This document shows, in pieces, positions 7,766 through 16,998 of a DNA stretch of 64,000 nucleotides. A program made the position numbers and the translations under genes. Every line of letters begins with the position of its first letter. Positions within the stretch are counted from its first letter, which is position 1. Source of the stretch: Lactonifactor sp. BIOML-A5 (GTDB taxonomy: Bacteria; Bacillota; Clostridia; Lachnospirales; Lachnospiraceae); assembly GCF_009677585.1 (NCBI RefSeq), contig NZ_WKYV01000016.1, forward strand, positions 15,768 through 79,767, read 5' to 3'. The notes beneath the pieces were generated by a model. That model ran no database searches. It saw only the letters and a program-made list of their open reading frames with translations, and was not told the origin of the DNA.

Positions 7766-7879
7766 ATAAACTATTATTTACCCATCATGAAAATGGTAAT
7801 ATGTGGGTTTTACAGGGCGGAACGATGTGATACATGTGTGGGCGGAAAAGAAAACGGCAGTTAGAAAAGGAGGAACAAC

Positions 7880-9373
7880 ATGGCGTTTTATTATCAGGAA
7901 CCATCCAGAACATTCAGCGAATATCTTTTAATTCCGGGGTACTCTTCTACAAAGTGCATTCCCTCGGAGGTTAGGCTGAATACACCCTTAGTGAGGTATG
8001 AGAAAGGCACAAAACCGGCGTTATCCATAAATATCCCGCTGGTTTCTGCGATCATGCAGTCCGTCTCTGATGACAGGCTGGCTGTGGCCCTTGCACAGGA
8101 GGGCGGCTTATCCTTTATTTACGGTTCCCAGTCGGTTGAAAGCCAGTCGGAAATGGTAAGGAAGGTAAAAAAATACAGGGCGGGATTTGTGGTAAGTGAC
8201 TCTAACGTATCTCCTGAGATGACTCTGCAGGATGTGCTTGATATCACAGAAAAAACCGGGCATTCCACTGTAGCGGTAACCTCAGACGGCAAACCGGGAG
8301 GGAAACTTCTGGGGATTGTAACCAATAAGGACTACAGGGTCAGCCGGATGGGACCGGATACCAAAGTGGGAGATTTTATGACCAGGTTTGAAGATCTGGT
8401 GTATGCGGATGAGGAGACCAGTCTGAAGGCCGCCAACGATATTATCTGGGAACATAAAATCAACTGTCTGCCCCTGGTGAATAAAAAACAGGAGCTGGTC
8501 TATCTTGTGTTCAGAAAGGATTACGACACGCACAAGAAGAATGAGAACGAATTAATAGACGGTTCCAAGAGGTATATGGTTGGAGCAGGGATTAACACAA
8601 GGGATTACAAAGAGCGGGTGCCCGCGCTTCTGAATGCCGGAGCGGATGTTCTTTGCATAGACAGCTCGGAAGGGTTTTCCGAGTGGCAGAAGATTACCAT
8701 TGATTATATCAAGGAGACCTTTGGCCCTGAGGTGAAGGTAGGGGCCGGCAACGTAGTGGATGCGGAAGGATTTCGTTTCCTGGCAGATGCGGGCGCTGAT
8801 TTTGTCAAGGTAGGAATCGGCGGCGGAGCGATCTGTATTACCCGGGAACAGAAGGGAATCGGCCGGGGACAGGCCACTGCCTTGATTGAGGTGGCTAAAG
8901 CCAGGGATGAGTATTACGAAGAAACAGGTATCTATATTCCTATATGTTCCGATGGGGGCATCGTACATGATTATCACATCACTCTGGCGTTGGCTATGGG
9001 GGCTGACTTTATTATGCTGGGAAGATACTTCGCCAGATTCGATGAAAGCCCCACGAAGAGAGTGAACATCAACGGGAGCTATATGAAAGAGTACTGGGGT
9101 GAGGGAAGCGCAAGGGCAAGAAACTGGCAGAGATATGACATGGGCGGAGATAAAAAGCTATCTTTTGAGGAAGGTGTAGATTCTTTTGTGCCATATGCCG
9201 GCAGCCTGAAGGACAATGTGACACTGACCTTATCTAAGGTGCGATCCACTATGTGTAACTGCGGAGCGCTTACCATACCTGAGCTTCAGAGTAAGGCTAA
9301 AATCACTCTGGTATCCTCAACGAGTATTGTTGAGGGCGGGGCCCATGATGTTATGCTGAGAGATAAGAGATAG
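7880..9373 (+). CDS. guaB: IMP dehydrogenase
   Basis: It oxidises IMP to XMP with NAD, the committed step of GMP synthesis in the cytosol. The 497-aa sequence has the TIM-barrel start ([20 protein letters not shown]), an inserted CBS pair (about residues 95-215), the IMP-binding GAGINTRDY, the catalytic loop [11 protein letters not shown] with Cys at about 319, the DGGI phosphate site, and the flap ARARNWQRY. Strong AAGGAGG site. It is monocistronic: a promoter lies upstream and a terminator downstream, and no guaA is adjacent. The catalytic loop reads GGGAIC rather than the more usual GPGSIC. Confidence 0.95.
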   Translation: MAFYYQEPSRTFSEYLLIPGYSSTKCIPSEVRLNTPLVRYEKGTKPALSINIPLVSAIMQSVSDDRLAVALAQEGGLSFIYGSQSVESQSEMVRKVKKYRAGFVVSDSNVSPEMTLQDVLDITEKTGHSTVAVTSDGKPGGKLLGIVTNKDYRVSRMGPDTKVGDFMTRFEDLVYADEETSLKAANDIIWEHKINCLPLVNKKQELVYLVFRKDYDTHKKNENELIDGSKRYMVGAGINTRDYKERVPALLNAGADVLCIDSSEGFSEWQKITIDYIKETFGPEVKVGAGNVVDAEGFRFLADAGADFVKVGIGGGAICITREQKGIGRGQATALIEVAKARDEYYEETGIYIPICSDGGIVHDYHITLALAMGADFIMLGRYFARFDESPTKRVNINGSYMKEYWGEGSARARNWQRYDMGGDKKLSFEEGVDSFVPYAGSLKDNVTLTLSKVRSTMCNCGALTIPELQSKAKITLVSSTSIVEGGAHDVMLRDKR

Positions 9374-9390
9374 AATAGAATAATTGTATC

Positions 9391-9428
9391 TAAAGGCGTC
9401 AGAGCACACATGCTCCGGCGCCTTTTTA
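9391..9428 (+). terminator. Rho-independent terminator after guaB
   Basis: AAAGGCG at the left pairs with CGCCTTT at the right, with an inner GAGCA/TGCTC stem, and TTTTT follows. It lies about 20 nt after the guaB stop. Confidence 0.85.
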
Positions 9429-9576
9429 AACGAAAATATTTTCGTGAAATGAAATTCTTGTGGGTGAGGGGATAATCTAGTACAATGGAAAGAGCAAACG
9501 CTTTGTTGTAAATATTCGGGTATTATCTCGGAAGTGGTCTGTGATTCAGAGAAAAGTATGAGAAGGAGCATTGGTT

Positions 9577-10641
9577 ATGGAGAACCAGGAACAGAAGCAT
9601 AAACGGCGTGTCCGCTATAAAGGGACACATCCCAAAAAATATAGTGAGAAATACAAGGAGCTGCAGCCGGAGAAATATCCGGAAACAGTGGAGAAAGTGA
9701 TTCAGAAGGGGAGTACTCCTGTAGGGATGCATATCTCCATCTGCGTAAAGGAAATTTTAGAGTTTTTTCAAATAAAACCAGGTCAGACAGGTCTGGATGC
9801 TACGCTTGGATATGGAGGCCATACACTGGAAATGCTGAAATGTCTTGGAACAGAGGGGCATATTTACGCTCTGGACGTGGACGCTGTGGAAATGGAGAAA
9901 ACAAGAAAGCGTCTGCAAGGGCTGGGGTACGGACCCGAGCTGCTGACCATAAAGCAGATGAATTTTGCTGATATTGATCAGCTGGCGGAGGAGACCGGGC
10001 CTTTTAATTTTGTTCTGGCGGATCTGGGCGTATCTTCGATGCAGATAGATAATCCGGACAGGGGGTTTTCTTTTAAAAAGGACGGGCCCCTGGATCTGCG
10101 CCTGAACCCGCAGAAAGGAATTTCTGCAGCAGAACGCCTGCAGCAGATCCAACTGGGGGAACTGGAGGGCATGCTTGAAGAAAATGCGGATGAACCCTAT
10201 GCCAGGGAGATTTCAGGGGCAGTAATACGGGAGATAAAGAAGGGTAAGAAAATCAGCACAACGACTGAACTTCAGCAGGTGATAGCAGGCGCTCTGTCTT
10301 TTCTGCCTCAAAACGAGAGAAAAGAAGCAGTGAAAAAGTCCTGCCAGAGGACTTTCCAGGCTCTTAGAATCGACATTAATAATGAATACGAGGTGCTGTA
10401 CCAGTTTTTGGAAAAACTGCCCGGTGTACTGGCAGAAGGCGGCCGCGTGGCTATACTGACCTTTCATTCCGGTGAGGACAGAATTGTAAAGAGGTCTTTT
10501 AAAGAGCTTCACCGCAAGGGAATATACAGTGAGATAGCAACAGAGGTGATTCGCCCTTCAAGAGAAGAGTGCAGCAGGAACAGCAGGGCCCGTTCCACAA
10601 AGATGAGATGGGCTGTAAGGTCGCAGAACATCGGTGAGTAG
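9577..10641 (+). CDS. RsmH-like 16S rRNA C1402 N4-methyltransferase, N-terminally extended
   Basis: The SAM-dependent methyltransferase core resembles RsmH (MraW): HISICVKEIL, GLDATLGYGGHT, ALDVDAVEME, FVLADLGVSSMQIDNPDRGFSF, LRLNP and LTFHSGEDRIVK. RsmH N4-methylates C1402 of 16S rRNA. Differences from standard RsmH are a roughly 50-residue basic N-terminal extension (KHKRRVRYKGTHPKKYSEKY) and a position outside a cell-division (dcw) cluster. It is probably a second paralog whose substrate may or may not be C1402. Start ATG 9577 is preferred over TTG 9571 on AAGGAG spacing. The hybrid kinase gene follows within 56 nt. Confidence 0.85.
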   Translation: MENQEQKHKRRVRYKGTHPKKYSEKYKELQPEKYPETVEKVIQKGSTPVGMHISICVKEILEFFQIKPGQTGLDATLGYGGHTLEMLKCLGTEGHIYALDVDAVEMEKTRKRLQGLGYGPELLTIKQMNFADIDQLAEETGPFNFVLADLGVSSMQIDNPDRGFSFKKDGPLDLRLNPQKGISAAERLQQIQLGELEGMLEENADEPYAREISGAVIREIKKGKKISTTTELQQVIAGALSFLPQNERKEAVKKSCQRTFQALRIDINNEYEVLYQFLEKLPGVLAEGGRVAILTFHSGEDRIVKRSFKELHRKGIYSEIATEVIRPSREECSRNSRARSTKMRWAVRSQNIGE

Positions 10642-10696
10642 ATGATTACGCGTGCCGCTTGAAGACAGAAAAAATCATAGAAATAGGAGGTTGCAT

Positions 10697-12691
10697 ATGA
10701 AAGAATATCCACTGAGCGAGGTGGAAGCATTTGCCTGTGAAATATTGAATAAGTATTACTGTGAGTGTGATGTGGAATTTCTCAACTCTACATTTGCAGA
10801 GGACATTGTGTGGATTGGAGCGGGCGAAGGACAGAAAGCAGAGGGAAAAGAGGCTGTGACCGCATATTTTACTCAGAAAAATAGGGATATGGCCCCCTGG
10901 GATGTGTCTTATGAAATATATGAAACAAGGAGACTGGGGTCTGACTGCTATCTGTGCGAGGGGAGCAGCAGGATAAGCTTCTGTAAAAAGATGGAGATGC
11001 TTCTGGACAATCAGCAGAGGTTTACCTTTATCTTCAGAGACAACGGGGGAAAGCTGGAAACCATACATATCCACAATCTGATGCCGTATCTGGGCTGGCA
11101 GGAGGCAGTACAGGCGGCTATCTTTAAAGTCTATCCTTTGATTTTAAAACTAAATCTTACACAGGATACGTACAGATGCTTTAGTGAGGAAGAGATACAG
11201 TTTATTGACAAAACAGAAGGAGTGTACTCTGAAATTTACAGCAGTTCACTGCCGGGTATCCATCCTGAACACCGGGATAAATATGCGTCGGTACTTGCAA
11301 GAGAAAAGCTTATGGAACGGTTTTCCCGGGGAGAGCGGGAAGTATATCTGGACTTTCAGCAGGAAGGGACAAATGGGGAATATGGCTGGCGCTCTGTCTG
11401 CGTCATTCAGATGGAGAACCCTTTCAGCCCGGACGTAATGGCCATCGGGTTGGTTAAAGTGCAGGATACTCAAAAAGAAAAACAAGAGGAACAGGAGCAG
11501 CTTCTCCGTGGGGCATTGCAGTCTGCCAATGCGTCCAGCCTGGCAAAATCAGATTTTCTCTCAAGAATTAGCCATGATATCAGAACTTCCATGAATGGTA
11601 TTGTCGGGATGAGTGCCATTGGACAGAGAAATCTGCAGAAGCCGGACACTGTGATGGAGTGTTTTCAGAAGATAGATGCCTCCTCAAAATATCTTTTTGA
11701 CATACTTAATGATATTTTAGATGTGTCAAAGCTGGAGACGGGCAAAATGGAGCTTATCAGCCAGTGCTTCAGCCTTCAGGTACTGCTGGAGGAAGTGAAT
11801 CATATCATCACCCCCCAGGCAAAGGGGCGGAGGCTGATCTATGAAGAGTACAAAAAGGGGCTGGAGGCAGAGTATTATGTGGGGGATGCAGCCAGAATTA
11901 AGCAAATTCTGATCAATTTATTGAGCAATTCACTGAAATTTACTCCTGCAGGCGGAAAGGTAATTATGAGTGTCAGGCAGGAAGACGAAAATTATGATCT
12001 GTCTTTTCTGGAGTTTTGCATCTGCGACACTGGGATTGGAATCTCAGAGGCGTTTCTTCAGAGAATTTTTCAGCCATTTGAACGGGAGATTCCAGAGGTG
12101 ATATGCGATAATCCGGGAAGCGGGCTGGGCCTTTCTATTGCCTATAGCCTGGTTCATCTGATGGGAGGCACGATCGAGGCTGACAGCAAAAAGGGAGAGG
12201 GGACACAGATTACAGTGAGACTTCCTCTTGCGCCTGTTTTCGAAGAAGAGACAGTATACGGTAAAAACAGCAACAGCTGGTGGGAGGAAGAAGAATCGGA
12301 GGATTTTGATTTTTATGGATACAGAGTGCTCCTTGCGGAGGATAATGAACTCAACAGAGAGATTGCCTGCACTCTTCTGGAGATGAATGGCATTGAGGTT
12401 GAGACTGCGGAGAACGGCCAGGAGGCAGTGGATATGTTTTCTGAGAATCCTCCGGGTTATTATATGGCGATCCTTATGGATATTCGCATGCCTGTTATGG
12501 ATGGACTGGAAAGCACCTGTGCGATCCGGGCCCTTGACCGGGGGGATGCTCAGACAATACCAATTATTGCTATGACAGCAAATGCTTTTCAGGAGGATGA
12601 AGAGGAGGCCAGAAAAATCGGAATGGATGGGTATCTGGTGAAGCCTCTGGAGGTAGAGGCAATTTTCAGGGAGCTTAGACATTACGTGTAA
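10697..12691 (+). CDS. Cytosolic hybrid histidine kinase with NTF2/SnoaL-like sensor region
   Basis: The 664-aa protein has no membrane segment. In order: residues about 1-125 look like a SnoaL/NTF2-like fold (CECDVEFLNSTFAEDIVWIG, FTFIFRDNGG); about 150-260 is a PAS-like region; a coiled linker; HisKA with the phospho-acceptor in SRISHDIRTSMNGIVGM; HATPase_c with LINLLSNSLKFTP, DTGIGIS and GSGLGLSIA; and a C-terminal receiver with LLAEDNELNRE, MDIRMPVMDG and the switch Lys in LVKPL. Start 10697 follows AGGAGG. It has an intramolecular receiver and no separate response-regulator gene next to it. Signal and output are unknown. Confidence 0.9.
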   Translation: MKEYPLSEVEAFACEILNKYYCECDVEFLNSTFAEDIVWIGAGEGQKAEGKEAVTAYFTQKNRDMAPWDVSYEIYETRRLGSDCYLCEGSSRISFCKKMEMLLDNQQRFTFIFRDNGGKLETIHIHNLMPYLGWQEAVQAAIFKVYPLILKLNLTQDTYRCFSEEEIQFIDKTEGVYSEIYSSSLPGIHPEHRDKYASVLAREKLMERFSRGEREVYLDFQQEGTNGEYGWRSVCVIQMENPFSPDVMAIGLVKVQDTQKEKQEEQEQLLRGALQSANASSLAKSDFLSRISHDIRTSMNGIVGMSAIGQRNLQKPDTVMECFQKIDASSKYLFDILNDILDVSKLETGKMELISQCFSLQVLLEEVNHIITPQAKGRRLIYEEYKKGLEAEYYVGDAARIKQILINLLSNSLKFTPAGGKVIMSVRQEDENYDLSFLEFCICDTGIGISEAFLQRIFQPFEREIPEVICDNPGSGLGLSIAYSLVHLMGGTIEADSKKGEGTQITVRLPLAPVFEEETVYGKNSNSWWEEEESEDFDFYGYRVLLAEDNELNREIACTLLEMNGIEVETAENGQEAVDMFSENPPGYYMAILMDIRMPVMDGLESTCAIRALDRGDAQTIPIIAMTANAFQEDEEEARKIGMDGYLVKPLEVEAIFRELRHYV

Positions 12692-12730
12692 CGGTACACA
12701 GCAGAATGCTGACAGGCCTTTCACAGCGGC

Positions 12731-12751
12731 AGTCCAGGTAAGTCCTGGACT
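12731..12751 (+). terminator. Hairpin after the hybrid kinase gene
   Basis: AGTCCAGG and CCTGGACT are perfect 8-nt arms around TAAGT. It lies between the convergent kinase and VanZ-like genes. No T-run follows beyond TT, so termination strength is uncertain. Confidence 0.5.
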
Positions 12752-12784
12752 TTCCGCAATGCTGGAAGAGGAATCACAGACGGC

Positions 12785-13450
12785 CTATAAGATACCGTAT
12801 ATCGTATTCCATACATAGCCCAAAAGAGGGGAACCAAGGAAAAAGTAAAAGAGGAAAATCAGCAGTATGGTGCAAAGCCCGGTATATTTGAGAGAGAAGC
12901 CTTCCTCCTTCTGTATATGCATCTGAAAAATTGTCAATTTTCGGAAACATAACGTGAAGATTCCATATCCGGCTGCTGTTCCCAGAGTATTCATCAGCAG
13001 ATCATCTATGTCCGTTGCCCTCCAGTTCAAAAGCTGGCTGGTTTCGATGAGCAGGGAAAACAGGAACCCCGCCATTACTGTCCGCTTGAGGCTTTGGCTG
13101 CTTTTCCACAAAACAGGAAGAGCAATCCCCAGAGGTATAAAAAGTATAATGTTCATAATTAAGCCAAAGGGGCTGTTTAAACCCCACCGCAGAGGGATTA
13201 GATTAATTTCCTCCAGACGGATCAGAGAGTCAGCGTGGCGGCCTATGTCATCGATACCTCCTGCCCCGGTGATGGAAAATACAGCGGTCATCAGACAGGC
13301 CAGCAGCTGCCATCCAATAAGGAACCCCCAGGTCAGCCTTATGCCTTTCTGCCTGTAAAAGATACAAAATCCTGTCTCAAGGAGAAGATAGGGCAGGAAA
13401 AGAATTAGATAATTTTCTAACGCATTAAATATATAAGACATTTCAGTCAC
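12785..13450 (-). CDS. VanZ-family membrane protein
   Basis: This 221-aa protein has four or five hydrophobic helices and the VanZ-like signatures NIILFIPLGIALPVLW, VMAGFLFSLLIETSQLLN and ATDIDDLLMNTLGTAAGYGIF. VanZ of enterococcal glycopeptide clusters gives low-level teicoplanin resistance, but most chromosomal members are of unknown function. The start follows CAGGAGGTGACTGAA. No van resistance genes are nearby. Confidence 0.85.
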   Translation of the reverse strand: MTEMSYIFNALENYLILFLPYLLLETGFCIFYRQKGIRLTWGFLIGWQLLACLMTAVFSITGAGGIDDIGRHADSLIRLEEINLIPLRWGLNSPFGLIMNIILFIPLGIALPVLWKSSQSLKRTVMAGFLFSLLIETSQLLNWRATDIDDLLMNTLGTAAGYGIFTLCFRKLTIFQMHIQKEEGFSLKYTGLCTILLIFLFYFFLGSPLLGYVWNTIYGIL

Positions 13451-13626
13451 CTCCTGGTATATAAAAATATCACAGAAATCTTAATATGGAAGAAAGATTA
13501 TGCTTAATACTTTCTTAAACTAAATATAAGTTTCGCCTGCCCGGGAGCAGCCCAGCAGATGAAAGCGGAAGAAAGAAACCATAATAAGGAACTGAAACGT
13601 CAGATGAATAGAAGCCTGAGAGAAAG

Positions 13627-13696
13627 ATGACTGCAGAAGGAGAAGGGCGGGACGCATAATACAATATGCGGTCCGCCCTTCTCCTTCTGCAGTCAT
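13627..13696 (-). terminator. 24-bp perfect hairpin downstream of pdaA
   Basis: ATGACTGCAGAAGGAGAAGG... at 13627-13650 is the exact reverse complement of 13673-13696. Inside it, GCATA/TATGC (13654-13658, 13665-13669) extends the stem after one bulge around an ATACAA loop. It is 17 nt past the pdaA stop. On the minus strand a pyrimidine-rich tail (TCTTTCTCTC) follows, consistent with a terminator, but the stem is much longer than usual. The rest of 13451-13712 has no gene. Confidence 0.7.
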
Positions 13697-13712
13697 ATCC
13701 TGGAACGGCGGC

Positions 13713-14531
13713 TCAGCTTGAGCCGTCAATCTGATCTAAAGTCTTAAACGTATACCCCATCTCTTCCCATTTTGTGAGAAGTTCATCCATGATATCAGCG
13801 TTTGTCTTGGAAGTACTGTGGAGCAACACTATGGCTCCTGGATGGATACGGCCAAGCAGCTTTTTATACGCTTCCTCTTTGGTAGGCTGATTATCCTGAT
13901 ACCAGTCTACATAGGCCAGACTCCAGAAAAAGGTCTTATATCCCAGTTCCTTTGCCATCTGGAGATTGTTTACACTGTATTTTCCCTGGGGTGGCCGATA
14001 GAACTTGGTAATAGGTTCTCCGGTGGTCTGCTCATAGAGCGTTTCTAATTCACTCATTTCTTTGGAGAATGCGTCCATACTGGAGATTTTGGACATATCG
14101 GGATGGTGGTATGTATGATTTCCCACAGTGTGTCCCTCCGCCACCATTCGCTTTACCAGATCCGGACTGGTTGAAATGAAATTGCCTACCACAAAAAAGG
14201 TGGCGTGCACATTATGTTTTTTTAATGCATCCAGGATGGGAGCTGTATTGCCGTTCTCATACCCCGCGTCAAAGGTGAGGTACAACACTTTCTCCTCGGT
14301 ATCCTCGGCATAATAAGCGTCATACTGCTTAAGTTCATCCATAGTGGCATTGCCGATGGGAGGTTTTCCCTCCTCGGGAAAACTAAGGCCCCAGTTCCCT
14401 TCCGCTGAAGTCTGAATAGCTGCTGCCTGCCGGGACGGAACCTTCTGTGCAATAAACCTGCCGGCAAGAAAGGCCGCCGCGAAGAGAAGTGTGATTTTAA
14501 AGAAGTTTTTAACGAAGGTTTTATTGATCAT
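13713..14531 (-). CDS. pdaA: PdaA-like polysaccharide deacetylase (spore cortex muramic delta-lactam)
   Basis: The NodB-type domain shows YLTFDAGYENGNTAPIL, ATFFVVGNF, the zinc-ligand pair in GNHTYHHPDMSK, KFYRPPQGKYS, FFWSLAYVDW and GAIVLLHSTSKTN. These details match PdaA, which removes N-acetyl groups from muramic acid for delta-lactam formation in the spore cortex. In PdaA the second Asp of the usual TFDDG is replaced, as here (TFDAG). An N-terminal hydrophobic helix (about residues 8-25) would anchor it to the membrane. ATG 14531 is preferred over TTG 14543; no strong ribosome site is visible. It supports a spore-forming host. Confidence 0.88.
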   Translation of the reverse strand: MINKTFVKNFFKITLLFAAAFLAGRFIAQKVPSRQAAAIQTSAEGNWGLSFPEEGKPPIGNATMDELKQYDAYYAEDTEEKVLYLTFDAGYENGNTAPILDALKKHNVHATFFVVGNFISTSPDLVKRMVAEGHTVGNHTYHHPDMSKISSMDAFSKEMSELETLYEQTTGEPITKFYRPPQGKYSVNNLQMAKELGYKTFFWSLAYVDWYQDNQPTKEEAYKKLLGRIHPGAIVLLHSTSKTNADIMDELLTKWEEMGYTFKTLDQIDGSS

Positions 14532-14753
14532 AAGAATCGCCAATTTGTATTTGTTTTAAGTATATTGTGATACTTTTCAAAATATACCCATTGCAGACGG
14601 GAAAGATTCCTCCTTTGAAAAAGAAAAGGTTTGACAGGAAAATCCTATTTGCAGGTGGAAAAAAGATGGACCCGATGATATACTGAGAGTAAGTTTTCCC
14701 GGCAGATGTGAAGACTTCCGGGACTTTTTTACTTAGTATTGGGAGGATTTTAT

Positions 14754-15527
14754 ATGGTACTTTTAGAACAGGAAGACAGATATAAAATTGAGCCCTTATT
14801 TGAAGGGTGGCAGGAGACTATGATATGGTCCTGCCTTCAGGGATATATGGGGAGAGCCTGGGCGGATCGAAGGGACCACCCCACATCGGCACGGATTATA
14901 GTAGGGGGGTTTTGTTTTTTTGCCGGTTCTCCCAACAGAGAAATGGTTGGAAGTATGCCCAGGGACTGCATCTCGGATGTTATCCTAATGATTCCCCAGA
15001 ACAATTACTGGTCCCGGCTTATTGAAAAGGAATACAATAAAAATTATGTTGTTACCACCCGGTATGCCATAAAAAAAGAACCGGATGTTTTTGATCGGGA
15101 GAAGCTTTCCGGGTATGCTCATGCTCTGCCTCCAGGCTATGAGCTGAGTAGAATTGATAAGGAACTTTTCAGAATTCTGAACAGACAGAAATGGTCTGCT
15201 GACTTCTGTTCACAGTTCAGCGGGTGGCCGGAGTATGAGAAGCATGGGCTGGGAGTTGTTGCTGTGTATGAGGGAAATCCTGTATCGGGGGCCTCTTCCT
15301 ATACGTATTATGACAGGGGCATTGAGATTGAAATTGATACCAGGCGTGATCACAGAAGAAAGGGACTTGCTCTGGCATGCGGGGCAAGACTAATCCTGGA
15401 GTGCCTGGAGCGGGGGCTGTATCCCAGCTGGGATGCCCATGACAAACGCTCAGTGGCCCTTGCAGAGAAATTGGGGTACCATCTCGACAAACCTTACACA
15501 ACGTATATTATTTCAGACCTTAATTAA
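14754..15527 (+). CDS. GNAT acetyltransferase, ZmaR-like family
   Basis: The 257-aa protein belongs to the GNAT subgroup containing the zwittermicin resistance enzyme ZmaR. Signs are LFEGWQETMIWSCLQGYMGRAWAD at the N-terminus (about residues 15-40), ARIIVGGFCFFAG, and the acetyl-CoA site IEIDTRRDHRRKGLALACG followed by PSWDAHDKRSVALAEKLGY. It would acetylate an unknown amine. The start follows GGGAGGA by six bases. It is followed by a MATE transporter gene on the same strand; a modification-plus-export pair is possible but not shown. Confidence 0.85.
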   Translation: MVLLEQEDRYKIEPLFEGWQETMIWSCLQGYMGRAWADRRDHPTSARIIVGGFCFFAGSPNREMVGSMPRDCISDVILMIPQNNYWSRLIEKEYNKNYVVTTRYAIKKEPDVFDREKLSGYAHALPPGYELSRIDKELFRILNRQKWSADFCSQFSGWPEYEKHGLGVVAVYEGNPVSGASSYTYYDRGIEIEIDTRRDHRRKGLALACGARLILECLERGLYPSWDAHDKRSVALAEKLGYHLDKPYTTYIISDLN

Positions 15528-15615
15528 GTGACGGAAAATTCATATAACTTTTTCTTGCATCCGGCTTCAAAACAGTATATAGTGGATTCCGGATTACTTT
15601 TGAGGAGAGGTTATT

Positions 15616-16998
15616 ATGAAAGAGAAAGAAAGGAAATCATCTGCCAGGGATATGACCCAGGGAAGCCCTATGAGACTTATTTTGGGCTTTGCTCTTCCCA
15701 TGATGCTGGGTTTTTTGTTTCAGCAGTTTTATAATATGGCAGATACTGTAATAGTAGGAAGATTTTTGGGAGTGAATGCACTGGCTGCTGTGGGGGCAAC
15801 TGGTTCCATTAACTTCTTTGTAATTGGGTTCTGCATGGGAATCTGCAATGGATTTGCCATACCGGTGGCTCAGAAGTTCGGGGCAAAGGACGAAAAAGGG
15901 TTGAAAGCCTATGTGGCGAACAGTGCCATTCTGGCAGCAATTTTTGGAATTGTGATGACGGTGCTTGTGGTACTGTTCTGCAGAGAGATCCTGGAAATCA
16001 TGAATACTCCCGCAGACATTGCTGACGGTGCCTATGATTATATTATAATTATATTTGCGGGAATACCGGCGACCATCCTGTATAATATGGTGTCAGGATA
16101 CATACGTTCCCTGGGGGACGCCAAGACACCGGTTGTGTTTCTCACCATTTCCTCCATATTGAATATTATACTGGATCTTGTCTGTATTCTGGTTTTGGAG
16201 ATGGGAGTGGCGGGAGCTGCCTGGGCGACCATTGTATCTCAGGGAGTATCCGGAATCGCCTGTTTGGTGTATATGATAAAACATTATCCTGTGCTTAGAC
16301 TGAAGAGGGAGGAGTGGAGGCTGAACAGCCATTTCGTTGGGGTTTTGTGCAAGATGGGAATTCCCATGGGGCTGCAGTATTCAATTACTGCCATTGGCAG
16401 TGTAATTCTTCAGGTGGCAGTAAACTCTCTGGGAGCGGCAGCAGTGGCGGCAGTTGCTGCCGGATCTAAAATCGGCTGCTTTTTCTGCTGCCCTTATGAT
16501 GCTTTGGGAGCTACCATGGCTACCTATGGAGGACAGAATGTGGGGGCAAGAAGACTGGATCGAATCGGTGCCGGTCTGAAAAGCTGTGTTCTTCTGGGAA
16601 CTGCCTACTCAGGAATCTCTCTGGCTCTGATTTTACTCTGGGGAAAGAATATCTCCTACCTGTTTGTGAGCAGGGGGGAGACGGGCATTGTTCAGGATAT
16701 CTATCAGTTCCTGGTCTTAAATGCAGTGTTTTATTTCCTTCTTTCTCTGGTGAACAGTATCCGTTTCCTGATTCAGGGAATGGGATACAGTATATTTGCG
16801 GTAACAGCAGGAGTCTGTGAGATGGTTGCCCGCACCTTGGTTGCGTTTTTCCTGGTGCCGGTATTCGGATACACTGCCATCTGTCTGTCAAACGGACTGG
16901 CCTGGGTGGCAGCGGATCTGTTCCTGGTTCCGGCCTATTTTTATGTGGTAAAGCATCTTCGAAAGATGCTTGGTATCAGAAAAGGGGATGTGCTTTAG
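15616..16998 (+). CDS. MATE-family efflux transporter
   Basis: The 460-aa protein has about twelve hydrophobic helices and MATE features: GSPMRLILGFALPMMLGFLFQQFYNMADTVIVGRFLG at the N-terminus, AAVGATGSINF, and the second-half start PMGLQYSITAIGSVILQ. MATE proteins export cationic drugs or metabolites by Na+ or H+ antiport. The start follows GAGGAGAGG. The last four bases overlap the stop of the convergent diguanylate cyclase gene. The substrate is unknown. Confidence 0.9.
   Translation: MKEKERKSSARDMTQGSPMRLILGFALPMMLGFLFQQFYNMADTVIVGRFLGVNALAAVGATGSINFFVIGFCMGICNGFAIPVAQKFGAKDEKGLKAYVANSAILAAIFGIVMTVLVVLFCREILEIMNTPADIADGAYDYIIIIFAGIPATILYNMVSGYIRSLGDAKTPVVFLTISSILNIILDLVCILVLEMGVAGAAWATIVSQGVSGIACLVYMIKHYPVLRLKREEWRLNSHFVGVLCKMGIPMGLQYSITAIGSVILQVAVNSLGAAAVAAVAAGSKIGCFFCCPYDALGATMATYGGQNVGARRLDRIGAGLKSCVLLGTAYSGISLALILLWGKNISYLFVSRGETGIVQDIYQFLVLNAVFYFLLSLVNSIRFLIQGMGYSIFAVTAGVCEMVARTLVAFFLVPVFGYTAICLSNGLAWVAADLFLVPAYFYVVKHLRKMLGIRKGDVL

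Noticed and set aside
7766..7879. Possible purine riboswitch in the guaB leader
   Set aside because: The conserved loop-loop core and three-way junction of the purine aptamer were not found; only short, unconvincing complementarity.
12044..12724. 226-codon minus-strand frame opposite the hybrid kinase
   Set aside because: It overlaps the kinase ATPase and receiver domains, which are clearly coding on the plus strand.
12785..13450. VanZ as evidence for a vancomycin resistance cluster
   Set aside because: No vanH, vanA/B-type ligase, vanX or vanRS genes are nearby; stand-alone VanZ-like proteins are common.
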